Shown here in pieces: positions 53,717 to 63,802 of a DNA stretch of 64,000 nucleotides (positions within the stretch are counted from its first letter, which is position 1; every line of letters starts with the position of its first letter). The notes under the pieces are model-generated. The model was not told the origin of the DNA. It did not search any database and saw nothing but the letters and a program-made list of their open reading frames with translations. The position numbers and the translations under genes are program-made. Origin of the DNA: Erinaceus europaeus (Eukaryota > Chordata > Mammalia > Eulipotyphla > Erinaceidae); contig NC_080168.1 in NCBI RefSeq assembly GCF_950295315.1, positions 66,287,254-66,351,253 on the forward strand, written 5' to 3'.

Positions 53717-53789
53717 TGACCCACCGGGGAGGTCACCTTCCGAGACCCCTGACTCTCCTGCTGCTCATCCGCTGTGGTGGTCTGCAGCA
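53713..53789 (+). mobile_element. ERV2 5' LTR, truncated stub
   Basis: Matches the last 77 bp of the 3' LTR (58,574-58,650) with two differences. U3, the TATA box and the poly(A) signal are gone. Confidence 0.92.
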
Positions 53790-53791
53790 GG

Positions 53792-53809
53792 TGGTGCCCA
53801 AACAGGGAC
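53792..53809 (+). promoter_or_regulatory. ERV2 tRNA-Lys primer-binding site
   Basis: TGGTGCCCAAACAGGGAC, two bases after the LTR. Close to the tRNA-Lys3 complement (two differences). Confidence 0.9.
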
Positions 53810-53944
53810 TTGAAGGAAGACCACCCAGGTAAAATAGCACTCTGAACTATTAAGAAATCATGGTCAGGATAAGGACCCCGCAGGTTAAGGGGACTGCAGC
53901 CCCGCCGCTGGAAGTAGCAGTCTCATAGGATGCGGGAAGGTAAC

Positions 53945-55507
53945 ATGGGGCAAGAGGGCTCAAAGAATGAAGGGCTTTTCCTCTCGGTCCTCCAGCAGTT
54001 GCTGCTAGGACGAGGAATAAAGGTACCCCACAAACAGCTGAAGCAATTCCTAGCATTTATTAAGAAAAGCAGTCCATGGTTCCCAGAAGAAGGAACACTA
54101 TCACTAGAGGATTGGAAAAGAGTAGGGAAAGATATGAGAAAATTTTACTCAGAACATGGGCCCAACGAGGTTCCAATTATAGCCTTCTCTTTATGGAACC
54201 AGCTGAGGGACTTATTAGGAGACAAATCAGAGTATGAATGTTTGGTAGGGGAAACACAATCTAATCCTGGGAAAAATGAAGGCGATGGAGCTCTTGAGGG
54301 ACAAGTTAGGCACCCACTGCCGGAGAATGATGACTGGCTAGATCCTGAATAAGAGGCAGAATTAGATGATGAGGCCGCCCGTTATCATGATGATGATGAT
54401 GATGATGGTTTTTTGCTCACCTTTCCTATGGCCACGGCACCTCCCTTGAAGCTCAAAGACAGACAAGGAGGACATAAGGTCCCTGCTAATACTGGGTTTA
54501 TGGCCGCCATAAAAGAGGCAAGAAGAGAAGGGGATGTTGGGTTCCTCTTCCCAGCAATATCATTGGGTGATGAACCTGAGTGGGAACCTTTACCATTAAA
54601 AATATTAAAGGAATTAGCTCAGGCAGTTCAGTCCAGAGGACCCTCCTCACCATACAATTTACAAATAGTAGAAACAGTGGTAACTATGTGGTTAACTCCT
54701 TACGACTGGCAGCAAACAGCCCGGTCAGTCTTGAAGCCAGGACAATATATTTTGTGGAGAACAGAGTTTGAAGATCAAGCCAGACTTTACTTGCAAAAGG
54801 CATTGTTTAAAAGAAGCAGGGACCCCAAGCCTACATTCTCTATGTTAATGGGCAGAGATGACTGGGGGGATCCCCAGCAGCAGATGAAAATTCCCCAAGA
54901 GTCCTTAGAAACTATTTCTAAGATAGCCGTCTCGGCGTGGCATAAAATACCACAGCCTGAGGGGAAGGTTTCGGTTCTCTCTGGTATCAGGCAGGGACCG
55001 GAGGAGCCTTTTGAAGAATTTATTGCTAGGTTAGAAGAGACTATAAAAAGAATGATGCCTGAGTCAGAGGGAGCTGAAATTTTATTAAAACAATTGCTTG
55101 GGAAAATGCCAACAGTTTGTAAAGACTTGCTACGACCGTTAAAAAGAACAGGGACAATAGAAGATTTTATCAGGGCATGCATGGACGTGTCTCCTGCAGT
55201 TATTCAGGGAATGGCCATGGCAGCTGCCCTGCAGGGACAGACCCTGCCACAATTCATTAAAAACAAGAACGCAGGGGGAGGACAGAAAGGGAAGTGTTTC
55301 AAGTGTGGCCAGACGGGACACTTTGAGAGGGAGTGCCCCCAAAGTAGAGGGGGAAACCAGGGGCCTAGACCCCCGCCTGGTCCATGCCCACGGTGCCAAA
55401 AGGGACACCACTGGAGGAAGGACTGCAGGTCTAAATTTCACAAGGATGGGACCCCACTAGAGGAGTCAAAAAACCTGTCCAGGGGCCAGCCTCAGGCCCC
55501 GAAATAA
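53945..55507 (+). pseudogene. gag: ERV2 gag with a single in-frame stop
   Basis: ATG at 53,945 (MGQEGSK, myristoylation-type Gly2). The matrix region holds SSPWFPEEGTLSLEDWKRVG. TAA at 54,350 is codon 136. The same frame then continues to 55,507: an Asp run from (GAT)n at 54,386-54,405, a capsid with the major-homology segment RQGPEEPFEEFIARLEETIK, and two knuckles CFKCGQTGHFEREC and CPRCQKGHHWRKDC. Apart from the stop the frame is intact over 520 codons. Confidence 0.92.
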
Positions 55508-56496
55508 AAATAAGTAAAGATGAGGCATTAGGACCTACAAAGCTCAATAGTAATAAGAAATACATACAGGATTTAATCAGGGCAACTCCCCATAGTGCAG
55601 GGCTAGATACAGCCTCCGCTAAAAATTATATTTTAACCTCTGACTCACCAGTTACTTTAATAGAGGCAGGCTTGTACGGACCCTTGCCTCCAGGATATTT
55701 TGGCCAGCTTCTTCTTCTTCTAGCGTTTGCCCTTCTTCCGTAGCCAGTCAACAGGTCAGGTTGAAAGCTTTCAGGAGCTGCTTGTTGCTGGCTTTGAAAG
55801 TGACTGGGATTCATGTGGATTCAGTCGGCTAGGAAGGATCGTCAGTTTCCCCAATGAATGGGTACTCACGGGATGCACCACAAGAAGGTCGATCCAATGC
55901 ATCCCTTTGGCCAGCTGATGGGAAGGAGCTCCATTGCCCTACAAGGGATCTCAATCATTCCCAGTGTGGTGGATTCTGACTCTGAAGGAGAGATAAAGAT
56001 TATGGTAGACACTCCTAGAAAGACCTTGCAGATTTATGAGAATCAAAGGATAGCACAATTAATCTTACTTCCCTATCTGAAATTGCCGGTAGCACAACTG
56101 AAGCAGGAAAGAGGAGATGGAGGATTCGGGTCTACAGATGTTATAGCCTGGACAGAAAGGATACAGCAAGATAGACTGTTAAAGGAAATTTTTATTAATG
56201 GCAGGAAATTTTGCGGCCTGTTAGACACTGGGGCAGACAAATCATGCATAGCAGGGAAGGAATGGCCTTCTGAATGGCCTGTTCAGACTTCATCTTCCAG
56301 TCTCATTGGTTTGGGAATGGCTTCTAATGTAGCAAAAAGTTCTCAAATGCTTAAATGGCAGTGTGATCATTTTACAGGGAGGTTTGAGTCTTATGTTATA
56401 CCAGGACTACCTTTGTCCTTATGGGGAAGAGACATTATGGAGGTAATGGGAGTGACCATATCTAAGCCAGACAGCATTTTTTATAGGGGCCGCTGA
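55508..56496 (+). pseudogene. pro: ERV2 dUTPase-protease, split by an insertion
   Basis: Before the insert: an N-terminal dUTPase stretch TPHSAGLDTASA and PPGYFG. After it: GRSSIALQG, GISIIPSVVDSDSEGEI and motif 5 RGDGGFGSTD (about 56,111-56,140). The protease follows with LLDTGADKS (DTG at 56,224) and LWGRDIM. The insert brings a TAG at 55,741. dUTPase lowers dUTP during reverse transcription; the protease matures Gag. Confidence 0.9.
55710..55905 (-). mobile_element. LINE-tailed short retroposon in ERV2 dUTPase
   Basis: A 196-bp insert flanked by the perfect 11-bp duplication TTTGGCCAGCT (55,699-55,709 and 55,906-55,916). Read in reverse, the last 50 bases (caacctgacctgttgactgg...caaacgctag then (AAG)n) match the 3' end of the RTE-like element at 8.9 kb. 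The 5' 140 bases are not seen there. It may be a SINE using the LINE tail, or an internally deleted LINE. Insert plus duplication is 207 bp, a multiple of three. Confidence 0.85.
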
Positions 56497-56570
56497 TCCT
56501 TTGCAGGCTGCGCAAATACAGTGGAAACAAACTGACCCGCTGTGGGTTCCTCAAGCAAATACTGTGCTTT
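56497..56570 (+). other. ERV2 pol deletion junction
   Basis: The start of pol can be read (WKQTDPLWVPQ near 56,520-56,555). Within about 20 bases the sequence becomes env surface subunit. RT, RNase H, integrase and the N-terminal half of env are absent. Confidence 0.75.
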
Positions 56571-57863
56571 GAACCCTATAGCTCTGGGACATTAATCTAT
56601 GATTTTTCAGTCTCCTCCCCTCTACATGATTATTCTTCATACTTAAAAGAGACCAAACAGGAAGAATGTTTCAATTACAAATTCACATCCCCCGTTAGTG
56701 GTCCTCTATCTAGATGGTACACCCCTGGGTTTGTGGCACCTACCTATCGTGCACTCTCCCTAATTACTCAAAAGTCTGCCTGGTATCCCGGCCTTTTCTG
56801 CCTTTTTGCATCCACCTACCCGGTTCTCCTAAAGAGACCGGGGTCCTCTACCAATGAGGCCATCCCTGTTAAAGCTTGTGTTAATTATCCTTATGCATTG
56901 TTGGTGGGAGAATCTACCTCGGTTACCATTTCACCTATCAGCAAAGCTTTTAACATATCTTGTATCAACTGCTACTTGACTAACTGTATTCACAGTGGCT
57001 GGCCAAAATCTTATGATCTTGTTTTTATTGTACAGAGACCATCCTATGTGATGCTTCCTGTTAATCTTGCGGAGCCCTGGTTTGATAACCCCGCTTTACA
57101 AACCCTTAAGGACTTAAGACAATTGTTACGTCCTAAAAGATTTATTGCTGCACTAATCTTAGGCATCTCAGCACTTATTGCTATTGTTACCTCAGTCACT
57201 GTTTCTTCTGTGGCTCTGGCTAGCCAAGTCCATACTGTTCACTATGTCAGTCAGCTTTCTCAAAACATCTCATATTCCCTGGCAGTACAGCATGGTATTG
57301 ACAAAAAACTGGATACAAAGTTAAAGCGCCCTAGAAGATGTGGTCTTGTTGTTAGGTCAGGAATTACAAAATCCTAAGTATCAACTCTCCACTCACTGCC
57401 ATAGTAGTTATAGAGCACTATGTGTTACTCCTTTGCCTTATAATTCCTCCACTCCCTGGGATCGGACTAGGAACCACCTTATGGGCATTTGGCAACACAA
57501 TGATATTTCCCATGACATTGATACCCTTCAGGCCCAGATTAGCACCATAAATGCTTCCTCCCTAGATACCCCCGATGTTTGGGAATTTGCCCAATCTCTA
57601 AAAGAGGGCTTAACATCTCTCAACCCTATTAATTGGCTATATATTCTCACATCACATCTCTCAACCCTATTAATTGGCTACATATTCTCATATCACTGGG
57701 AGGCATTGTTTTTGTACTAGTAATTGTTCTGCTTATTCTTCCAGTCCTCTTCAAGCTCCTCTCCAGATCTATCAGACAGCTCCAAACCGAATTCCATCAC
57801 TTTAAATTAAATAAAAAAGAGGGAAATGTGGCGCCCCATCAAGAACGCCAGAAAGCATGACAG
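56571..57863 (+). pseudogene. env: ERV2 env, 3' part (end of surface subunit and transmembrane subunit)
   Basis: One frame runs from about 56,560 to 57,377. It carries the end of the surface subunit, a furin-type RPKR (codons near 57,129-57,140) and a hydrophobic fusion-peptide-like FIAALILGISALIAIV. Near 57,325 the frame changes and the ectodomain continues in another phase to 57,720. A 41-bp tandem duplication (57,614-57,695) shifts the frame again before the membrane anchor (GGIVFVLVIVLLILPVLF) and cytoplasmic tail, which ends in the 3' LTR. It cannot encode a working envelope. Confidence 0.88.
57811..57826 (+). promoter_or_regulatory. ERV2 polypurine tract
   Basis: ATAAAAAAGAGGGAAA immediately before the 3' LTR TG. 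Confidence 0.9.
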
Positions 57864-58650
57864 GGTCATCTCCTCTGGATCTGCATTCAGACTTCAAGGA
57901 AGCTGGGCAGGAAGGACGAGAAATGGGACGACACATTCTCTGCCCCCCCCCGTTATTGTTACAAATAATTATACTGTCACAATTGATTAATAGCGCTTTG
58001 GCAGTGCCTGGTGGGAATGGAGAGTCAGAAGCAACCCCTCTCCCTTACACAGGGGCATATTTGAAAGTTATGTTATGAAAGTGGGGAAGGTGGGTCAGCA
58101 TAGACGGACAAAACAAGTCATGTTATGACCTGCCCCTCAAAGAAAGAATGCAGAGATGGAGGCCACCCAGGTCCAAGTTGACGTATCGAAACAAAGAAAG
58201 ATTAATAGTTAAACTTTACCAGATCTAGATGAGCAGTGGCCCATGACTAGGCAAAGATCTGTATGCCCCCCATAGAAGATTAATGATAGTAAGAGCCCTC
58301 AGCAAAAGTCAAAAACAATTCTAAGTATGACCTCCCCTGAGAACAGGGTGATACTAAGTATTGTACCATTCTTTACAGTAATAAGGGAAATAACATGTAG
58401 CAAGCCAAAGCCACAAGACTATGATGCTTATTGCTACTTCTTTATGAGCTAGATGTTTATGTAACCTGAATGTAATCTGTAAAAGTATAAAAGCTAATGC
58501 AGTTTCACTATTAAAATGAGTCCAGATTCACCCTCCATATGAGTGTGGTATTTTCTGTTCTCCCTTGTGCCTACTCCTGACCCACCGGGGAGGTCACCTT
58601 CCGAGACCCCTGACTCTCCTGCTGCTCATCCGCTGTGGTGGTCCGCTGCA
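57827..58650 (+). mobile_element. ERV2 3' LTR
   Basis: 824 bp, TGTGGCGCCCC...GTCCGCTGCA. TATAAAA at 58,486 and ATTAAA at 58,510. U3 holds a 73-codon frame (57,857-58,078) with a hydrophobic segment, LLLQIIILSQLINSALA. Homologous along its length to the solo LTR at 29.6 kb. Confidence 0.93.
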
Positions 58651-58879
58651 AGGGCACCCAGTCACTGAGGCACCCAGATACTGCTCCCAATGTCCGCTAG
58701 TCTCCTATTTATGTAACAGCCTTGAGACAGTTGCACAGCTTAATGGACCTGTATCAGGATCGTCCACACTCAGGAGGGAACTGGAGTCATTTCCACGACT
58801 TCACTGTTTCTTTTTTGCCCCCTCCTTGTTATTTATTCCTTTTTATTTTCATGTTTCATTCTTTTTCTGACTTCACCAG
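58651..58879. other. ERV2 right flank, unique
   Basis: Begins with the 37-bp sequence also found left of the 5' LTR stub. Otherwise nothing recognised. Confidence 0.5.
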
Positions 58880-59065
58880 GTTTTGCTTTTGTGTTAAGAT
58901 AGAGACAGAGAAGGCAGAGGGGCAGAGAGAGAGATAGAGAGAAACAGACAGACAGACAGACAGAGAAAGAGACCACAGCACCAAAGCTACCTTCAGTGCA
59001 GGGGGTCCAGGTTCAAACCTGGCTGGTGCCCATGGCAAAGCAATGCAATGTCCAAGCTGACTTCC
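58880..59065 (-). mobile_element. SINE, form D, with (CAGA)n
   Basis: gagacagagaaggcagaggg, (CAGA)n at 58,946-58,962, ggttcaaacctggctggtgc. Confidence 0.55.
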
Positions 59066-59094
59066 TCAGTGTGAGCCGAGTGTTTAATAAGATC

Positions 59095-59270
59095 TCATTG
59101 TCTCACTGGGGTGGGGGGGGGGGGAGTACAGGTCCTAGAAAAAGATGACAGAGGATATAGTGGGGGTTGTACTGTTATGTGGGAAACTGAGAAATGTTAT
59201 GCATGTACAAACTATTGTCTTTACTGTCGACTTTAAAACATTAATCCCCCAGTAAAGAAATAAAAAAGGA
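59095..59270 (+). mobile_element. L1 3' terminus
   Basis: gagtacaggtcctagaaaaa, gtgggggttgtactgttatg, ccccagtaaagaaataaaaa. Homologous to 3,980-4,140; the poly(A) signal is mutated to AGTAAA. Confidence 0.82.
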
Positions 59271-59777
59271 AAAGATCTCATCATCTCTCCTTAGGATGTT
59301 GCTTATTCTTATTTACATATTATTCTGTGGCTGCCCTCGAGTCTGCAGTGTACATGGATGTGTAACCCATGTCCACGTTAACGTGAACGGTGAACCACCT
59401 TGTGCTTTTCCCTTGCATAGCTTCTGCTATTTTGGGAGGACAGGGATGATGTCTTCTCATCTCTTTCCGTGTCAGGCCTGGACAGAAGATGCAAGTACTG
59501 GCCTCTGTCTTCCTTTGCACACACCCACATGCCTGTATCTATGTATATCCACACATACACACCACGCTTACATAGTAGTAAATGGTGAGGTAGAATGGGC
59601 AGAGTAACTCACACTAAGGGCGAGAGAGCTGACCCTGTACAGCAAGTCTACCACACAGTGCTTTCCCTCTTTTATGCTAGGAAATATTTAGCGTCCCACT
59701 GAGACAAGCACAAAGCTGATATGAAACTGGGTGATTTAAGCACCACTGTTGAGACATGCTTTAGAAAATGCTGTGAT
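59271..59777. other. Unique sequence
   Basis: No gene; a 103-codon frame at 59296-59607 lacks a recognised domain. Confidence 0.4.
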
Positions 59778-60098
59778 TGGGGGCCGGGCGGTAGCTCAGT
59801 GGGTTAAGCACATGGTGCAAAGCACAAGGACTGGCCTAAGGATCCTGGTTCGAGCTCCCAGCTCCCCATCTGCAGGGGGATCGCTTCACAAGCAGTGAAG
59901 CAGCTCTGCAAGTGTTTATCTTTCTCTCCTTTCTCTGTCTTCTCCTCCTCTCTCGATTTCTCTCTGTCCTATCCTACAACAACGACAATAATAATTACAA
60001 CAACAATGATAAACAACAAGGGCAACAAAAGGGAAAAATAGCCTCCAGAAGCAGTGGATTCCTAGTGCAGGCACCAAGCCCTAGAGGCAAAAAAAAAA
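59778..60098 (+). mobile_element. SINE, form A
   Basis: gggccgggcggtagctcagt, gatcctggttcgagctccca, gaagcagtggattcctagtg. Target repeat agaaaatgct(g/c)tgatt. Confidence 0.93.
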
Positions 60099-60189
60099 GA
60101 AAAAAGAAAATGCTCTGATTATAGTACATTGCTTTTGAAAACCAAGACCTGGACTGTTAACTTTACATTGTGAATTTATTTATTTATTT

Positions 60190-60335
60190 ATTTAAAAAAT
60201 ATTTTATGTATTTATTCATGAGAAAGGATAGAAAGAACCATCCATCACTCTGGTACATGTGCTGCCAGGGACTGAACTCAAGGCCTCATGCTTGAGAGCC
60301 AACACTCTATCTACTGTGCCACCTCCTAGACCACA
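60190..60335 (-). mobile_element. SINE, form C
   Basis: gtatttattcatgagaaagg, ccatcactctggtacatgtg, actcaaggcctcatgcttga. Confidence 0.88.
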
Positions 60336-60344
60336 CATTGTGGA

Positions 60345-60478
60345 TTTATTTATTTGTTTATTTTACCAGAGCACTGCTCAGCTCTGGCTTATGATGGTGT
60401 AGGGGATTGAACCTGGGACTTGAGAGCCTCAGGCATGAAAGTCTCTTTGCATAACCATTATGCTATACCACCACCCTA
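60345..60478 (-). mobile_element. SINE, form E
   Basis: agagcactgctcagctctgg, gagagcctcaggcatgaaag, cattatgctataccaccacc. Confidence 0.85.
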
Positions 60479-60487
60479 TTTACTTAT

Positions 60488-60772
60488 TTATTTTATTCCC
60501 TCCAGGGTTATCGCTGGGGCTTGGTGCTGGTACAACAAATCCACTGCTCCCAGTGGCCATATTTCCCACTTTTTTCTTTTTCTTTGATAGAACAGAGAGA
60601 AATTGGAAGAGGCAGGGGAGATAGAGAGGGAGAGAGACAGAGAGACACCCGCAGACCTGCTTCATCGCTTGTTAAGTGTCTCCCTCGAAGGTGGGGGAAG
60701 GGGGCTCGAACTTGGGTCTTTTGTGCTCTGTAATGTTTTGTGCTCAACCAAGTGCACCACCACCCAGCCGCT
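60488..60772 (-). mobile_element. SINE, form B with 3' module
   Basis: ccctccagggttatcgctgg, gctcgaacttgggtcttttg, gctcaaccaagtgcaccacc. Confidence 0.88.
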
Positions 60773-61589
60773 GTATCCACACACTTGGGGAAAAGGAGCC
60801 ATAGAAGTCACTGAAATTCATAGCTGGGCAAGAGTGCCCATTCCATTGCTGAGGAGCTGAGTGTGGTGTATCACAAATAATCACAAATGACTGCACTTAT
60901 TTCTTTCATGAAATAATAAACTGGAGAGCCACAACCCTGCTGCTCCGTTTTGGCCAGTAGGCATTCAGATAGCTCAGGAAGGTGATGTAGAATATCCGAT
61001 GCAGAAACGACAGACTGACTGGTTCCTCAAAGGCTAGGTCTGTGAGAAGCCCAGAGGGGTGTGCACTGACCTCCATCTCTCAGCAGGGGCTGGTGGTGGT
61101 AAGACCACACTGCAGGCTTGCTTGTCTTCTCTTTGCTACTTTCAACATACAACAAAGGAATCCCAAAACAGCTTATTCAAGCAAAAAGCAGAACAAAGCA
61201 AGAATGTCTCCAACCAGTCCACACCCCTGATAAGGGGGAGTAGGCTTCAATGTTTCTTCTAACTGGTATTCCTGACAGTCTCAACAGATTTATGGCTGTG
61301 GTGGTCAGTAAGTCATGTTCTCCTTTGGTCCTATTGGATGTCAATTGGTGATGGCCCGGGGCTTTGGCCTCTTGACACCTTTCAATGTCTGAGGAATTAC
61401 AGGTCCTTGCTGACCATGTGGAGGAATGAGGCCACCAGTTGTAAGCGCAGCCCTAGTCTGCTAAGACATCTTGCAGGATGTCTCCACAGGAAGGTAGGAG
61501 CCAGGACAGCCCCAGGAATATAAGTATGCTTTAGGAAACAGGGTTTAACAGCTCACGTAGCTAGGCGGGAGGGAAAATCACAGGGAAAA
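60773..61589. other. Unique sequence downstream of AMN1
   Basis: No repeat or coding region recognised. Lies just beyond the inferred AMN1 poly(A) site. Confidence 0.45.
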
Positions 61590-62005
61590 CAGATCCTTAT
61601 AAACATCGTTTATTTGAAACAAAGACAACATCCCTTACTCCTGCCTCCCCCTCCTTAAACTGATCACCGGGCTTTCTGGGATAACTGTGTGGAAAACAAG
61701 GACTCTTGTAACAAGCCTGCAACTACTGAGCTGTTAGTATCTGGGAGTCTGCTTAATGTCCAAGCACAAGCTACGGAGAGATAGGGCCTAGCTGGTCCTC
61801 TGAGAGCTGTAACTGGAAACAAAACTGAATGCCAACAGGGAAGTCTTAACTGAAGTGGAAAGCCAGACTGTACAGAACATCACCCCCTGGGAAGGGGTGA
61901 TGAGCAGTGCTTCTGGAAGCTTCATGAAGCATCAGTAGACCGTCCACATGATGTGCTTCAGCTTCTTTGGGCCCAGTGACTGCTCCAGGATTTCTCGTGA
62001 ACGGT
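61590..62005 (-). CDS. AMN1: AMN1 terminal exon (last 24 codons plus 3' UTR)
   Basis: In reverse, ccttctcttgcag| (acceptor at 62,006-62,008) opens an exon. After completing a split codon it reads RSREILEQSLGPKKLKHIMW then TVY and TGA at 61,934-61,932. This matches the end of mammalian AMN1 (antagonist of mitotic exit network homologue), a leucine-rich-repeat protein of about 258 residues related to yeast Amn1. Only the tail after the last repeat is in this window; upstream exons lie beyond 64,000. The 3' UTR is about 340 bases and ends near an AATAAA. Its molecular role in mammals is poorly defined. Converges on ETFBKMT. Confidence 0.9.
61609..61614 (-). terminator. AMN1: AMN1 poly(A) signal
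   Basis: AATAAA in reverse, 318 bases past the stop codon. Cleavage expected 10-30 bases beyond. No competing AATAAA between. Confidence 0.75.
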
Positions 62006-62199
62006 CTGCAAGAGAAGGCAACATCTGTGTGTAAACCCACCGTCATTAGGGTTAGGTTGATTGTTCCCATGTCTACACAGGAACTGGTGACATTACAGGG
62101 CTTCTGAAAGGTTTAGATGATGTGATTGATGTATGAAGGCTAGTGTTGAATGGGCTGGAGAGTGCTCAGGCAGTAGAGTACATGCTTTAAGGAAGATAT

Positions 62200-62310
62200 A
62201 CATATTAACACAAGACAGAGTACACTCAGACACATGTGATGCCAGGGATTGAACTCAGGACCTTAAGCCCGCAAGTCCAGTCTTCTGGTCACTGTACCAA
62301 CTCCCAGACC
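62200..62310 (-). mobile_element. SINE, form C fragment
   Basis: cacatgtgatgccagggatt, actcaggaccttaagcccgc, caactcccagacc. A D-like head (ggctggagagtgctcaggca) precedes it. Confidence 0.65.
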
Positions 62311-62397
62311 AATGGAGCACATGCCATTTTCACTCTTGAGGACTTGGGTTTGAACTACCACCACCACTCAGAAGCATCACACAAAGGGGGACATTCT

Positions 62398-62636
62398 GGG
62401 GGCCAGGTTAAGCACACCTAGTGCCAAGCATAAGGATATGGCACAAGCATCCATGTTTGAGCCCCTGGTTCCCCACCTGCAGGAGGGGAGGTCACTTCAA
62501 AGGTGGTGAAATAGGTCTGCAGGTGTTTCTCTTTCTCTCTCCCTCTGTATCTCCTCTCCTCTCTTGATTTTTCTTTTGTCCTATCTAACAACAGCAGCAG
62601 CAGCAACAACAACAGTGGAGGGGGAAAAAAAAAGAT
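62398..62636 (+). mobile_element. SINE, A/B hybrid
   Basis: ggccaggttaagcacaccta, atccatgtttgagcccctgg, (AGC)n/(AAC)n then A-run. Confidence 0.8.
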
Positions 62637-62641
62637 GGCCT

Positions 62642-63062
62642 TGTTCAACAATTTGTTTGGCTTTGTATGTTAACTTTCTTTTCAGCCACCAGGTTCCAGA
62701 TGCTAGCATGATGCCGACCAGACTTCCCTGGACAGACAACCCCACCAATGTGTCCTGGAGCTCTGCTTCCCCAGAGCCCCACCCCACTAGGGAAAGTGAG
62801 AGGCAGACTGGGAGTATGGATCAACCTGTCAACGCCCATGTTCAGCGGGGAAGCAATTACAGAATCCAGACCTTCCACCTTCTGCATCCCACAATGACCT
62901 TGGGTCCATACTCCCAGAGGGATAAAGAATAGGAAAGGTATCAGGGGAGGGGATGGGATATGGAGATCTGGTGGTGGGAACTGTGTGGAGTTGTACCCCT
63001 CTTATCCTATGGTTTTGTCAATGTTTCCTTTTTTAAAAAATTAAAACATTAAAAAACAAAAA
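62642..63062 (+). mobile_element. L1 3' UTR with A-tail
   Basis: caacaatttgtttggctttg, ttcagccaccaggttccaga, gacaaccccaccaatgtgtc, ccttatcctatggttttgtc, A-rich end. Best-preserved copy of this terminus in the window. Confidence 0.88.
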
Positions 63063-63063
63063 A

Positions 63064-63281
63064 GAGTTGGGTGGTAGCGCAGTGGGTTAAGCGCATGTGA
63101 TGCAAAGCGCAAGGACTGGTTAGGATCCTGGTTCGAGGCCCCAGCTCCCCACCTGCAGGGGAGTCACTTCACAGGTGGTGAAGCAGGTCTGCAGGTGTTT
63201 CTCTGTCTCTCTTCCTCTCTATCTCCCCCTTCTCTCTCAATTTCTGTCTCTATCCAATAATAAATAAAAAAACCAATAATA

Positions 63282-63312
<31 letters not shown>

Positions 63313-63385
63313 GGCCTCCAGGAGCAGAGGATTTGTAGTGAAGGTACGGAGTCCCAGCAATAATCCCGGAGGCAAAAAATAAAGG
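63064..63385 (+). mobile_element. SINE, form A with (AAAT)n
   Basis: agttgggtggtagcgcagtg, gatcctggttcgaggcccca, (AAAT)n at 63,281-63,312, caataatcccggaggcaaaa. Confidence 0.9.
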
Positions 63386-63631
63386 GGGGGGGGGAGTTCC
63401 AGAGACAGTGGAGTGGTGTCATGGAGTCTCTCCTCTCTCTAGCCCTTTGCCTGAAAATAAAAGCAGTGGACTTTCTCAAGCACAAGGTGTCAAACAAACA
63501 AAACCTCTGCTAACAGAAGCTATTGTCTCAGGACTATTCTGCCTCTGGATCTGCTCTCCCCACTCTGTGACTGACAACTATGTGCCACAGAATGCTGAGG
63601 TCCATGAAACTTAAAAAAAAGTGTTGGTGTT

Positions 63632-63670
63632 GAGGAGGAGGAGGAGGAGGAGGAGGAGGAGGAGGAGGAC
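63632..63670. repeat. (GGA)n microsatellite
   Basis: About 12 perfect gga/gag units. Confidence 0.95.
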
Positions 63671-63802
63671 AAAACTCTGTCCCCTCCTGGGCTGGTTGAG
63701 TGCCTAGTTTTCCAGTCAAATAATAAAACATCAACACTTGAAAATTAAAATAAAAAAGTGTTTTTATTTTGTTACCTGATAGAGGGTAAGATATAGAAAT
63801 GG

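Larger units (their letters stand above)
53713..58650 (+). mobile_element. ERV2: betaretrovirus-like provirus, deleted pol
   Basis: Order: 77-bp 5' LTR stub, Lys-type primer site, gag with one stop, dUTPase-protease split by a retroposon, pol missing, 3' part of env, polypurine tract, full 3' LTR. Class II by dUTPase, two knuckles and env layout. A different lineage from ERV1. Confidence 0.93.
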
